A stretch of DNA of 64,000 nucleotides, taken from positions 62,001 to 126,000 of the forward strand of contig QZCP01000645.1 in NCBI GenBank assembly GCA_003956705.1, written 5' to 3'. Position numbers and translations under genes: made by a program. Below the pieces are notes generated by a model, which made no database searches, was not told where the DNA came from, and saw nothing but the letters and a program-made list of their open reading frames with translations. Shown here piece by piece: positions 13,489-26,200 of this stretch (position 1 is its first letter; each line of letters starts with the position of its first letter). This stretch comes from Brevipalpus yothersi. Its lineage: Eukaryota; Arthropoda; Arachnida; Trombidiformes; Tenuipalpidae.

Positions 13489-14070
13489 AAGAGACAAAAT
13501 TTTTGACGTTCACGAGAATCATAAAACAAGCATGGGGACATCCGATTGAGTTACCGACGAAGAAGGAATTCATGACTTTCGCCCGACTGAGAAAGTGATT
13601 AAAAGTTTTGAAGCTGTATAGAAAAAGCCTTCTCGACATGCTACGCTATCATCGTTAGCCTGATACTTGGAATTGATCAGAACGTGAGAAGGATTAATCG
13701 AGCGAGAAGAAGCTATCATCTCCTCCTCTCAATAGCTATCAATTCTTTTTGTAGCTCTTGATTCTCTAATCAGTGATCAATAAAGTGTAGTAAAACATTT
13801 AGACAGCTATTTCCTCGAAACATTAACAATAAAGGTGGATGTATTCGAAACCAATCTTGGTCCACCATGCAACGCGTTGATCTTAAAATTGATGTTTCAT
13901 GAGTTAAATTGTCAACTTTCTCTTTCTCTCTGATCAATCAAGGCTTGGCTAACAAATCGAGTGAATTTATCGTATCACTATTACCATTTCGTAAACTCAT
14001 GAATGTGTACAACCGATTCAAATGAATATTTTTTCCAATCATCACGGCTTTCTGTATAAGCTTATGAGCT
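11109..14070. other. upstream region of TMEM94; microsatellites, no supported gene
   Basis: Contains the TMEM94 5' UTR and promoter region, which I cannot delimit. Repeats seen are CA-rich DNA near 12003-12022, a short GA run near 12335-12362 and a long (GA)n array at about 13424-13494. Open frames at 11536-11769 and 12085-12411 have no domain, good start context or splice partners, and were not accepted as genes. Confidence 0.5.
13424..13494. repeat. (GA)n microsatellite
   Basis: About 70 bases of nearly pure GA. Unlike the arrays at 4.6, 10.0 and 15.8 kb, I see no convincing splice acceptor beside it on the CT-reading strand. Confidence 0.9.
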
Positions 14071-14562
14071 ATGAACAATCTGATTCATTCAGTGTGTATT
14101 CTTTCGATATTTTTTCTTTTGTGTCTTGAAATGTGTTGGACTTTCCAACTGCGTCCATTTTTGCCTCAAGATCTTTATTTTGTCAATGATCATCATCAAC
14201 CATTTCATCAAGCATCTAGACTAATTCCATCCATTTATCGTCTTGAACCGTTTGCAAGAGCAGATCATTATGCCGACTGGCCGAATGAAAGTTACAAGCG
14301 ACGAACTAAAGTGATATCAGTTCAGCCTCGATCTTTTCGCTGGTCCAAGAGCCTAAGATTGGCTTTTCAAAATGCCAACTGGAATACACTTCTGTTCCGA
14401 TTGATACGTGAAATTTCATTCTTCGTTTTGGATCTCATCTTAACCCAAGTCATTTTCGTGCGACGACCAATGAGTGAACAGTTGAGACACTTTGTGCTAC
14501 CAATCCACAAGAGAAGTTTACAAGAATCAGACAAAGTTCGCTTCGATGGAGAACAGGATTAA
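14071..14562 (+). CDS. hypothetical secreted protein or propeptide (163 aa)
   Basis: A 163-codon open frame on the + strand. The first about 24 residues (MNNLIHSVCILSIFFLLCLE, then MCWT) make a good signal peptide. The rest is rich in Phe, Arg and Trp, has dibasic or tribasic sites (YKRRTK near residue 75, HKRS near residue 147) and a second hydrophobic stretch around residues 113-128 (REISFFVLDLILTQVIFV). Only two cysteines occur after the signal, if any, so it is not a disulfide-rich toxin-like fold. The signal peptide plus basic cleavage sites would suit a neuropeptide-like precursor, but I recognise no peptide family. Splicing to an exon after the acceptor at 14820 (TTTATTGCAG) is possible. 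Treat as a candidate gene only. Confidence 0.35.
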   Translation: MNNLIHSVCILSIFFLLCLEMCWTFQLRPFLPQDLYFVNDHHQPFHQASRLIPSIYRLEPFARADHYADWPNESYKRRTKVISVQPRSFRWSKSLRLAFQNANWNTLLFRLIREISFFVLDLILTQVIFVRRPMSEQLRHFVLPIHKRSLQESDKVRFDGEQD

Positions 14563-15357
14563 ATTTTGTAATCCTCGATGAGACGTGTTTTTCGGAAAGT
14601 TTTCGGTGGAGAAAAGAGTTCCAAAATTTTTGTAAAAGAAAGTACAGTGTATATGAGTATAAAAAGTTCAAATATTGGAAGAGGGGAAAGAAAACAACTC
14701 TGTAACAGAAAATACTCGATTAAATGGTTCTATATGAACTAGTGGGACTTGTTCACCTTATATGAAAAAGAGAGAAGATGGATGAGATTTATAGAAAAAT
14801 CACTAAAAATTTTATTGCAGGTACATTTTTGAGAAGTTCGAGCAAAAGAAAATTTTTGGAGACTAGTAGTGAGATTTCAATCGAAGAGAGTTGACCTGCT
14901 TGATGGATAAACAAGGGGAATCACCCCCTAAGCCCTTATTTTATCAGAGTTTTGGAAGAGCTTCTTTTCACAAAGAAACTGTTTTTCATTCATTCATTCA
15001 TTCAATTCTAGTACATGTCACTCTCCATCAAACAGTCAATGAGGTCATCAAAAGAAGGCAAAAAATAATGGGACGATTGCAAAAATATAAATTGGATGAT
15101 GAAGAAAAAAGTGTGATGAAATCGTCCGCAGAAGATGAGTAAATAGACAAAAAAAGGAAAAATGAAAGAATGGGGCGATATAATCGCTAAAATATGAGAC
15201 TCAGCTTTCCAACAGCTTAACTTGAATCTTTTGACACATCAAGCTAGCAGTCAAATTGCTCAAGGGAAGAGTCAGTAGGTAATTACGTTCGAGGGTGATT
15301 CTAGAGGAGAGTAAATCACTTGTCATCGAAACTTTTAAATTTGATCTTTACTTCATA
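14563..15357. other. intergenic stretch, no supported gene
   Basis: Lies between the candidate secreted ORF (+) and the 3' end of the DGCR2-like gene (-). A good-looking acceptor at 14811-14820 is followed by a 23-codon open stretch ending in TGA near 14893, perhaps an unassigned 3' exon. An ATTC-type short tandem repeat occurs near 14987-15003. Confidence 0.4.
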
Positions 15358-15834
15358 TTATGAAGAATCCGAAGATGTATTGCTGGGTGAAGGAACCACA
15401 GAGTGAGATGAGCTTGTGTAAGAAGAGGAACTCGAAGTTTCAAAATTTGTACCTGTGGGATGATGATTAGTTATACTGCAAACTTGAGGATCTAAAATCG
15501 CTGCTTCAGCAACGAATGGTGAGTTAGTGTGACTCCGAATTGGTGAGGTGCCAGTGGTTGTTGTTGATCGCTCGTTTAAACGAGGAATGTGATTGTTATT
15601 AACAGGTTGTTCTTCTGGCTGCGGGGCAGTCACAATTATGCTTGTAAGAACAGATTCTTCGTAAGGCGGTGGAGCCTCTATAGGCGGCAAAAAAGTTTCC
15701 GGAGGCTTCCAAAACGCATATGGAGGTGGAGGATCGAGGAAAGTTCCACGGAGAGCAAAATCAGTTTGATCATAGACCGGAAAGCAGTCGTTTGCGCTGA
15801 GATTGTGTTCAAGACGGCGATTTTGCAGCCCTGG

Positions 15835-15880
<46 letters not shown>

Positions 15881-17733
15881 AAAATAAGAAGAAAGTTAAA
15901 ACATGAAAAACCAACAAGATGTTGGAACTTTTCTTTCCCTCTCTCTCTCTCTTCTTTCCTTGCTGGTTAAGCTGTGTACCCAATGCAATTACATAAGCCC
16001 CAAGCGTAACGAAGAAGGGAAAAATTGGTTTGCTTTCGCGGCCTCCGAACTTGAACGGTATGCGTGACGAGAGCCGTTATCGAATTGCAGCTTCAAGCTT
16101 GACAGTCAAAAACACGGATTTATAGAGCTCTTACATGTCTTAAACATCATTTTTACTGTGAGAATGGTATGTTTGATACTCTTGAGAGAGCAGTGTGCAA
16201 ATTCCTTTTTCAACGAAAAATTCGAAACCTTGAACGGGATGAGAGAGCTAGTTTTTGCTCTACAAGATTGCCATAGTTTGAAAGTAGATGCAAAATGAGG
16301 GTTCTGACCGAAGAACATTCGCCAATTAAAAATGCTTATCAAGAGATGATCAAAAACTTTCAAAAGAGAGGTAGAATAATTATCTCGTTACAAGTCAATA
16401 GCTTTTGGATAGCTTACATGAGTTGTGGGTGAAAAAACTCTCAATAGGATGTCAATCATTTGACTCATTTCATTCATAGAATCGATCGAATGAGTCTCCT
16501 GTCAATGGGTGGTTTTCCGGGGAAAAGGAGGAGACAGAGGTGCACAACACAAGCTACTACAAATGCACTGAGCTCACTCCTTTAGTTGCCAATCATCATT
16601 TCAAATTAAGTTGCTTCCAAAAACAAATCATACTCTGACATATCTAACATAATACTTCGAATAGGTCAATAATATCTAGATGGAATCGAATCAATATGGA
16701 GATGAAGGAAAAAAATCATATCATTGGACAAAAATCAATATGATCCCATGAATGGCAAAGTTTGTCACCTGAGAGTAGCTTTGTGCAGTTCTAGTTAGGG
16801 GAAGTTCCACACTTCTAATAATACTAATGATTGTGGTGGCAGTAATACTCGTATTGATCTGTTTATCCCTGGCCAAAAAGGATGATTTTGTATGTTATAA
16901 GTCACAGTAACTGTATACACTCCCACTCACACACACTCATGAAAATGCAGATGTAGAGTTTCATCCGGCTGATTCATAACTTGTGAGTAAAGAGTGAATA
17001 ATAGAAGCAAGTAAGAGAATCAATAAACTCACTTCTTATCATCAGCAGAAGTCGTCTTTGTCTTAGTCGATGCATCATGAATAACAACAAAGCTAATATC
17101 AGAAAGGACGTGACGGTGCTTGCGATCAGTCTAAGCCCAAGTCCATGACTAGGAGGCAGTTGAGGAGTGGACCTAGGATCGAGTGGCCCTGTATGAATAA
17201 AAGTAGAACAATTAATAACATGGTTCAGATTCTAAGATAATCTTGCCATCACAATCAAGTTGTACTCACCCGATATATTAAAATTCACACCTATTATAAT
17301 GAGGTAGAAAAATAAAAAAAGAGAATGTTGATATCAAATTAGAATTGTGACAATTGCAAACTCGATCGCATGCATCCATGTACATGCATGTAGCATGAAA
17401 TGTTGCCGAGACCCTTGAAGACACTTCTTTGAGTGTACTATGCAAATAAATGCAGATATACTTACATATGAATTGACAGCAAGCATCGGGCACTGGTTTA
17501 GGATTAATACAATGAGGAGGAGGCTGACATAATACTGAGCGACACAATGACTGTTCACCATTTTGGCATTGACATTCTCGACATGGATCACCATGAGGAA
17601 AGTATCGATCACCATGATTGGCTTGATTGCCTTTTGAATCAAGACATCCTTTATACACTGTAGTGCTATTATTATTTGTATCACCAGTAATACTACCACC
17701 ACCACCACCACTATCGGTTACATTAAAGTCCAT
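15358..17733 (-). CDS. DGCR2: DGCR2/IDD-like membrane protein: VWC domain, one TM helix, two PPxY motifs (305 aa)
   Basis: Exons 17733-17466, 17290-17270 (21 bases), 17188-17033 and 15830-15358 sum to 918 bases, 305 codons plus TAA. Residues about 28-90 form a von Willebrand C domain with the usual cysteine pairs (CRECQCQNGEQSLCRSVLCQ, ending DACCQFIC). The microexon finishes that domain. A TM helix follows (LIASTVTSFLILALLLFMM) with a basic stop-transfer HRLRQRR. The cytoplasmic tail has DPPPPYAFW and APPPYEES, both PPxY motifs that bind WW domains of NEDD4-type ligases, and then a Ser/Thr-rich end. This order and the HRLRQRR-then-PPxY tail match DGCR2/IDD, an adhesion-receptor-like protein. 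Oddity: vertebrate DGCR2 begins with a signal peptide, an LDL-receptor class A repeat and a C-type lectin domain, none of which precedes this VWC here. Either upstream exons are missing from my model or the protein is shorter. The start at 17733 is therefore uncertain. Confidence 0.72.
15838..15873 (-). repeat. (GA)n/(CT)n microsatellite abutting the last DGCR2-like exon
   Basis: On the coding strand this is (CT)n followed directly by TTTTCCAG and the last exon. The array is therefore the polypyrimidine tract of that acceptor. Confidence 0.88.
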
Positions 17734-19452
17734 TATCACCTCCTTCAATATCTTGGACCGTCGATTTTGTATGTGTGTTGAGAAAGTATGTGTTTATATA
17801 TATATATTTTTCGAAGTGATTGGATACAAAATTTGTGTGTGAATCACCTTACAAAATTATGCACACAATATAATCGCACACCGCTACACGCATTCATACT
17901 ATTTTAATATCACATATTGTCGTTAAAATGATGAAATTAAGAGGAAAAAAAAACGTGCACAACATTGATCATCATACATGTGTCCATGGAATTGTGTGTG
18001 GATGTTATCTTTTCATGATGAAATTTTCATGATGATTCTGTCACATTAAAAACCTTTAAAAGCGGCTCTTCAAGCTGCTATGAGGAAGCTTCTTCAAGCT
18101 TGGGTGTAGACAGAGCAATGTGCGCATGCCTAGTGATGAGAGCCATCTATTATCTGTATGATGAACTAGTTTAGATCTGAAAAACTTACACAACTTGAAT
18201 GTGCGAACTTATTCCAATAAAATGTAAAAGTTCCTAATTTGAAACAAATATTTCGATTCATGACGTGATCTTTTATTCAAATTTTTTTCCTCTAGTAGTG
18301 AGAATGTTACCTATTGAGAGGTAATCTGTCCCCTACCAAGAGAGTTTCTAAAAATACATCTTGATACCGCTTTCCACTTTCCAATTGTCATGACTGGCAA
18401 TATTATCAATAAAATTCGATAATTATTACGGAATTCGGTGAACTTTGAACTGAGCATTTCGAAAACGATATCAGAGTGATCCATAGTTTATGTACTTTGA
18501 GAATACATGATTTTCATCAAAATCAAACATGAATCAAGCCTTTTTCGGAAATGTCCTTCTGTGTATCTAACAATGTGAGGATCACTAATGGTGTTATATA
18601 GAAATTGATCCATTATCAACTTTACAATCAAATAAACTTTCCAGAATAGTTGGCAAACAATGAATATAGAAAGTACATATTGGAATTCCACTTGAGTTTT
18701 TAGATTTGAAATGAAATAGTTGGATTAGAGCTCTGATTTTTCTCACACGAACAGAGACTGTACATATTGATGGTACTTCACATATTTTTGTGTGTTTAGG
18801 ACTTGTCTAATTATTTTGAAAAAAATTCGATAGTTTATGGGTTAGAATTGCCAATAATACCTCCAATATGATATTTTTTGATACATCATTTTTATTAGTT
18901 GTGCCAAAAAAATCAACTGAGACGCCATACCTATTCTCATCGATCATTTGAATGAAGCATTCTGAATCCATTTGCACACATTCTGTCGATTTTTTACCAA
19001 ACTTGTCCTGATTTAATTGATGTTACTTATTTGTGGCCGATAATTTATGTTTTTTGTCTTTTGCATTTTTTATTTGAATAATTTTTCTTCGTACATGCAA
19101 AAAAGCAGACCTCTAACTGAACTCAATCATATGGAATCTAAAAACTTTTGCAACAGCATAATATCTTCACATTCTTCAATCCATTAGCATAGCTAGTTGG
19201 TTTTTGATCATTCGACTTTTAAGGCATTTTTTCCATGGAAAAACTTGACTAGCTTTGAAATTCCATTGTAAAATCATCAAATTCGTCTCCAGTTTTGGAA
19301 TGAGTTTATGCTCTGATTCAACCCTAGCATACGGATGATGACCCCCAGATAACTTTGGCCCAAGATGTGTGACAGCATGAATTTTCAATAATTTCTAGGC
19401 TTAGGCCGTCTTTCAGATCGCTTAATGAATCAGGTAGAAAATCTGATCAAAA
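17734..19452. other. intergenic stretch, no supported gene
   Basis: Upstream of the DGCR2-like gene model and downstream of the multi-pass protein gene. It is AT-rich with a short TA repeat near 17798-17809. Small open frames (18488-18691, 19176-19388) have no recognisable content. It could hold 5' exons of the DGCR2-like gene, but I could not find an LDLa or lectin domain here by eye. Confidence 0.45.
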
Positions 19453-21883
19453 TTAAGCATTAAAATTCGGAAACTGAGTGGGTATAACAGATTTTCTACG
19501 ATCTTCTCCACTCCCTTTTTCGATATAAAATGTGCTCAAATAATACTTGTACCATACAAAAGTTGTTGCTCCGTTGCAAGCAAGTGAAACAAAATTTGTT
19601 ACAAGGCTAAAGTATGGTCTCATTGGTCCTTTGAGATAACTTTTGACTGAAATTCCCAATCCACAGGCAATTCCCAATAATAGGACGATCGTTTGATACA
19701 TTATATGATATAGTTCATATCTTTCGAATCTTAATGGTGACAGGTACTGGTTCAAAAAATTTTGGTTTGATATAATTAGGTGTAAGACAGAGAATAAGAA
19801 AATCTGAAAAGAAATTTTCTCACCTGTTTAGTCAACATGTATCCATTAATTACTCCAAGGGCGAACAAAAATGCAATTATAGATGAGACTATTCCCGCAG
19901 CAAAACCTTTGATAATAATCGAAGCAACTTGAGGACCACTAGTTTGAAGGTCCAATTGCCATGCTTCCGATATTAACAGTGATAACATTTGCTGGAAATA
20001 CATGAAAAGAATAGCTTCACGTCGAGTGATTTGTTCAATAGGATGACTGAAATCATCTGGACATTTAACACTCAAGCTGGTACCAACATAAAATGAGCCA
20101 GTTACTGATAGAACGGGAAATGATCGAACTGATGATTCAATTTTGAAATGGTATCTTAATTTTGCTTGTGGTGATCGTAAGTCTAGATCTCGAATAATCA
20201 ACTCCATCTCATCAGGACTTGTGAATCCAACTTTAACCGAATCAACTTGTGATAATGGATGAAATGTTCGCCATTCAAATATGATCGCCTGATAACGATT
20301 ATCTCCCCTCTTGAAGGTAAAACATTTGTCGACCATCGATTTAAATGGGACCACCAATGTAGCAACTTTTTGCTTGAGATGAAAGAATCGAAATATCAAT
20401 GAAGTTTGATCTGGATGCTGACACTTTGGACTGCTAGTAATGAATCGTATCCGTACAATAATAGTTTTTATACCTTTCTTAATTGAATCTGAGAATTAAA
20501 AAAATCAAAGGGGTAAAGGTCTTACAAACAGGAGATTCCTCAAGGCAATAGCTCAAAACTTACCACCCGATAAACTTTCAACTGAAGCTACTGAATCACC
20601 GACACTCAATAATCGATCAGATTTGCGGAATATGAGAGATAAAATCAAAAAAAATCCCCAATCAACAATCAATATGATGAGAAGAGCCAAGGAATTCAGA
20701 GCAGAGGTTTCGTTATCTTGATCCAGGGTTTCGTCGGATGTCTTGAATTTAAACAAAAATAAATTGGAAACGCTTAACTACTGAGTGATGTCTACAGTAT
20801 CATATGACGAGATAACATAATTAACGATAGCATCATTCGATGACAATAATCAAGAAATAATGTAAATGTGAAGAATCAACATAAAAGGGATTCTTGGAGG
20901 CTGTGAGGCTTATTCGATAGATGTAAGCTATCCTGTTCATGACTCAATAAGAAAGAAAAAATGTTTATTACTCGTAGAATGTAACAGTTTGTATTAAATT
21001 TATCACCCCAAAATCTAGATATCTTAATCTATGTCTGAAGAATCTTATTACCATATCCACTCCCTACAGTCGGAAGCTATTATTACAGATTTTCCTGATT
21101 TTCCTGATAGCTTAGGAATGGCCTCTATTATGCCCATAATATGTGTGTCGATTGTATTACTGTAGGTATTTATACCATAAATTCTACGATTTCTAATTTA
21201 ATTTATCATTTTATTGATTTTTGACTCCAATTTACTACGGAATCTGGAATACTTTAGAATTTTATTTGCTTTTTCCTACTGAGAGATGAATCTCTTACTT
21301 CAAGATTGAATCAAGATGTTGTGAGAAGAATTGGAAACTATCAGATTTGATTGAGGTACATTCACGAGTGATGAGGAAATTCTATGATTTTTTTTTGCAT
21401 TTGCCATTAAAAACAATCCTCTTCAATTCAATGGATAAATAGATAAAGGATTCCAAGAAAAACTATCGTCAGGTTATTTTTGCGTTCTTAGATGATCTTT
21501 GAAAAGTCAAGATAGGTTTTGGTATAACTTAGAAATGACTCAGAATATTTCTTTGGCTAGACACATGAGATTGACTGGTTGAGGTATAGAAAGAGTTAGA
21601 ATTCTTAGAGACTATCCAGGTAAGATGGAATAAATTAGTTCATTAAAAACAGTGGTTCCACTACCAAAGTTTACCTTCTCTATCGATTGATTACATTTGC
21701 TGTCTTTTGACATTTTCTGTAATCTGAATCATTGTTAGCATTGCAAATGTTTTTGAACTGGAAAGAACTCAGGAAATGAATTTTCAAAGAGGAAATGCCT
21801 CTCACAAAGGCGAAAATGTTATCACTCACCGCTACATAATCGTTCACAAAAACTGGCTCAACATACTTAGTTTTTTCATTCAT
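19453..21883 (-). CDS. unrecognised multi-pass membrane protein (396 aa, four exons)
   Basis: Exons 21883-21830, 20741-20564, 20488-19824 and 19746-19453 all have GT-AG borders and sum to 1191 bases, 396 codons plus TAA. The protein starts MNEKTKYVEPVFVNDYVA. It has a hydrophobic segment near residues 34-54 (LALLIILIVDWGFFLILSLI), then a soluble region of about 190 residues with few cysteines (SFPVLSVTGSFYVGTSLSVK). Further hydrophobic segments follow: IIIKGFAAGIVSSIIAFLFA near residue 270, and IVLLLGIACGLGISV and YFSLVTNFVSLACNGATTFV in the last exon. This predicts four TM helices with a large loop between the first and second. I do not recognise the family. The first intron is over 1 kb; the others are short. 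The consistent frame across three splice junctions argues that the gene is real. Confidence 0.62.
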
Positions 21884-23269
21884 TTTATAGGCAAGATTTT
21901 GACCAGAGTTTTTATTCTAACGAGGTAGAATATTAACAGTTGAGTGATTCGACCGAACGTCTGTGAGCATCAAAAAGGACGTGAAATGAAAGTCAAGAGA
22001 TGAATTGACTCGCAACAACAATGATTATAAAACCTTACAAATGTTTCTATATAGAAACATAGAATATTCTATTTCTCAATTGACTTGATTTGAGGATTGA
22101 ATTTTTGGTCATAAAAATATGTGGGATATACATCCTGGAAATCACTGAATAATCCAATTAAAGAGTGATCATGGATGCTGAAAGTAAGAGATGAGTGTGA
22201 ATGTTCAATCCATATTAATCGAAATGTTTCCTTTCCTCCTAGGTGATAATAAAATGACATGAATCATCGAGCAACATGCGAATTCATTTTGCAAGAGTTT
22301 GTAAACATAGCTGTAAACTGGGGAAAATTTTTCTCATAGAATTAGCTGAATTTCATATTTCTTTCTAATCGACGGCGAACCATTCTAATAGGATCTCAAA
22401 ACAGTGCTAAAGTATTATTGTAAGATTTCAGCATGATTGGCCATGAAACCTGGAACTTCAGTCACCAGTTGGTATCAACAGAGAAAATGCAATTGATAAT
22501 TGAAAATCAGATTCTTTCTAAAATATGGGGTAAAATGTGTTCTTTTTATTACTGATCGGCTCAGCCACAATACAGGATAGCTTAATTATGAAAATTTGAA
22601 AAACCTAGATTTATCAATAATAAAATTAAGAAAATGATTTTGGCCAGCGCAACGAAACGGATTAAAACGAGAAAATACATAGAACAACATGAATGGAACA
22701 TAGATTGTGAGAAAAATGCTCGAAGCGTCAGCATCAAGAAAACAGAAGGAGCGAGATTCACGTTGCTAAATTCTTCTACGAAATTTCTGACCCCTAGTCT
22801 TTGATAAAGAGAGTGGAGTTCATAAAAAACTATGAGATCTGATCGCCTAAATCATTGAGATTCAACAATATGAAACAAACAATTAAATTAGCCATATAAC
22901 TACCAATTCAGTCTTAAGACCTACTCTTGCATTCCACTTCTTGCTTGGAATGAATGTTAATCAAAATTAGCCTCCAGTATCAGCATCCTGAGGTGCTCAG
23001 AATCATTACTGAACTGATTATCAACTTTTCTCAACTGTCAATCTTATGAAGAAAGAGTTTCACTGACAATGAGCATATCAGTTTCTCATAGTTTTACATG
23101 TAACTCGAATGTTTTAAACATGCTCTCGCGAGATTCTTATCTCTACAAAATAGGCTGATGAGAATTTTTTTCCCAACATGATAATCGGAGTTTGATGCCT
23201 GATTTGAGTTAACAAAACTTAGTTATGATTGTTCCATGAGATTCACGGAGACAAGAGCTTTTGAAGCCC
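21884..23269. other. intergenic spacer upstream of the multi-pass gene, downstream of Disabled
   Basis: Holds the 5' region of the multi-pass protein gene and the Disabled 3' UTR. I see no further coding exon. A perfect short hairpin (TGTTTCTATATAGAAACA) lies near 22042-22059. Confidence 0.45.
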
Positions 23270-26200
23270 TTAACTGGAGTTGAAAAAATCATCTGCAAAT
23301 GGATCATCAGCTTTCTTGAAAATATTTCTTTCGGGAGGACTAGTGTGATCAGGATCAAAATGAGTGAATGGCGAAGCTTTGTGACATATTCCATCTGAAC
23401 AAGGTTCAAGACGACTGAATTCATCCTGATTAGAATTTTCAGTATTTTTTGGTGAAGTAGAGGAGAAGTCAGTCGAGTTAACTGAAAAGTCAGAATTGTT
23501 TTTGTTTGATAACATCTGAGAAAAAGATGTATCACTACTCCCAATACTTGATATATTCGCAAATTGAGAAGACTTCGAGTTGGGTTGAGATTCTTCTCTC
23601 CTCTCTGTACTCGGAAACCAATTAAAATTTACCGAATGTTGATTGGTCAATGGAGTTGAGAACTGAGTGGAACCAAAATTGTCTGAGGAGAAAGGTGCCC
23701 CGAGCGCAGAGATGTCGAGCTTTGTTCCATCAGAATCCTTGGATTCTGGTTGAGAAAAGGCTGTTGAAGGTGTGCAACTATCATTTGTTCTAGAAATCAG
23801 GCAAATATTGGAGGCTTCACCTGACTTGGAAGTGGTAGAATTCAGATTTGATTGGCATTGACTTTTGATTGAGATCTCTGAGTTATTATCTAGAGAGGAA
23901 GAGTCCCAGGTGAAGGGACCAAAAGCAGAATTTGAAGACTGGGTAATATTCTGCTTATTATTTAGCTCACTAGAAGAATTTTGTTCTGTTATCATCGAAG
24001 ACACTTTGGCTGGATCTTGAGTATAATTACATGAAGGCGAAAATCGAATATAGAGAGAACTCGATGAAAGATCTCTAGAAGATATTTTTCGTTGAGGTAG
24101 AGGCAAGGGAGGAGTGGGAGTCCCTACTAGATCACAATCTTGCCTCAAAGGTCCCAAATCATCATCATTATTTGTCGGATTGATAGAGAAAGGATTAGCG
24201 ACAGTTCGTCCTCCCAAAACGCCAGATTTCTTTGGTAAAGGAGGAGGTAAAGCATATAATTCTCCAGTATTTGTTCCGATAGAGCGATGAGGTCTTGGTG
24301 GAATGGGAGGAGGAGAACAACTATCGGGCTCTCGAGGTCGTGGGGGAGGTCGTGGAGGAGGTGAGGGGGATATAACGCTCTCAGAACGAGCAGCATGACT
24401 TGCACTGGAGTTGGAAACATCGGTGGCAAAAGATACAGCGGATGCTACCCGCTCTACAGATGGATCGACAGCGAACGGGTCATTAGCTGAATTGAAGCCC
24501 ACTGGATCTCGACTCATCAGAGCAAAAGTGTTGGGTTCAAACGATTGTGAATTGAACTGGATGTGGGATGTATCTTGCTTTGAAGATCGATTCGATTCTA
24601 AATCTGATCCTGGCTTCGGACTTTCCCATGCTGCGGGACTGGTAGAATTTGACTTTTGTGCTATCGGCTGGAAAAGATTGGAGCTGAGTCCGTATGAAAT
24701 CGCATCACGATTCTGTGAAGAAGAACTCGGTGAACAATCTAGATCTTTGAATAGAGAAGAGAGAGCCATTTCCTTGGAGGAGTCTACGGGAACTCGGCAA
24801 TCAGAAGCAGCTGGATGGGAACCGAAATCACCAAACTTTTGAGAGGTAGAGGCTGAAGAATTAGAGAACAGGTCATCATTACTATGAGAGAAGAAATCAT
24901 CAAGAAATGGATTGCGAGAGGCTATCGAAGTGGAAGAAGAAGGACGAGCCTCTTGAGTAGAATGAATAGAGCCAGAGACAGTATATTCCATAGTTTCGTA
25001 GGGAGAGAGTCCCTTCGAGAAGAGATTATTAGATGAGTTCATCGGATGTGAGTCTGATAAACATGAGTTACGTGACATGTTTCTCGTTTCTCTAGGATCC
25101 ATCGTACCTTCAAAGTCACCACTGGAAGAGGTTTGCGTCCGATATTGTGTTGCATCGAAAGGATTTGGGGCAGGTGAGGTTGTGAGTCCTTTGGAAAAAT
25201 CAGGAAAGCTTTGTCGCTCACCTCGACTAGAAAATTCGTAAGGTAGTTCCTCTCTATTCATTTTCTGAATCGGATCGACGAAGAATGCCGGTGAAGATGA
25301 AGAGCTGAGAGAGTTGGCATCGGAAACTTGTGAAATTTGTTGTTGACCTTTTAGGGTATTGCTAAATTCTGATTCGAACAGTTTGCTGGAATTGTTGTTG
25401 AACACTGAATGTGAGTCAAAGAATTTATCATTGTCATTCAAGCGATGGTTCATCTCTGTTTCACCTAAATTACGATCAAATATAGAGCAAGTCATAGAAT
25501 TTATCTCTGAGAAAACTGCATATCTATCATCGGATTTTTGAACAGATTCGCCTATCTGTTTGGAGGTGACTGAAGAATCAGCATTTGAATGAACACTTTG
25601 ATTAGATTCTGGAAATTTTATCTCCTCACTAGGCCTAGAGAAAGGCACGGCTTGAGAGTTCATTCTACCTCCCACCTCAGGTAAATCTAATCTTTTCTCT
25701 TGCTGGGTTCCATCACTCGAAAGAGGAGGAAAGAATAAGTCTTTAGAGCCAAACAATGAAGAAGAATCAGATGAATTGTTTTGTGAGCCAATATTCGGAT
25801 GAGCCTGAACGGACTTTGAGCTACTGTTCGAGGATAAGGAGCGATCAAAAACACCATTAGAAGATGTAGATGGATTCGAATGATTTGGGGTAACTTCTTC
25901 ACGGTGACGACGAGATGTGCTCACAGGAGGTTTCAATCTTATGATTTGATTAGATTTCACCCTAGAATATGTAGACGAATTAGATGAGTTTGCTTCATTT
26001 CCACTACTAAGAGAAGCATTCCTCATTGTTCCAAAACTGTCATTCATGGTAGAGTTTTTGGAAGAGAATGAGCCATGAGAAGAATCTAGAGGGTTGTCAA
26101 AAGATTCCCAGTTGGCATAAGGATCACTCGCTGACTTCACTGAAGATATAACTTCCTTTAGATTGGAAATCTCCATGAATGGATCATTGACAGAGATAGT

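Noticed and set aside
22042..22059. Perfect small hairpin considered as a microRNA or regulatory stem
   Set aside because: The stem is only about nine base pairs of AT-rich sequence, too short for a pre-miRNA.
24411..24842. 143-codon frame on the + strand inside Disabled
   Set aside because: Antisense shadow of the well-supported Disabled coding exon.
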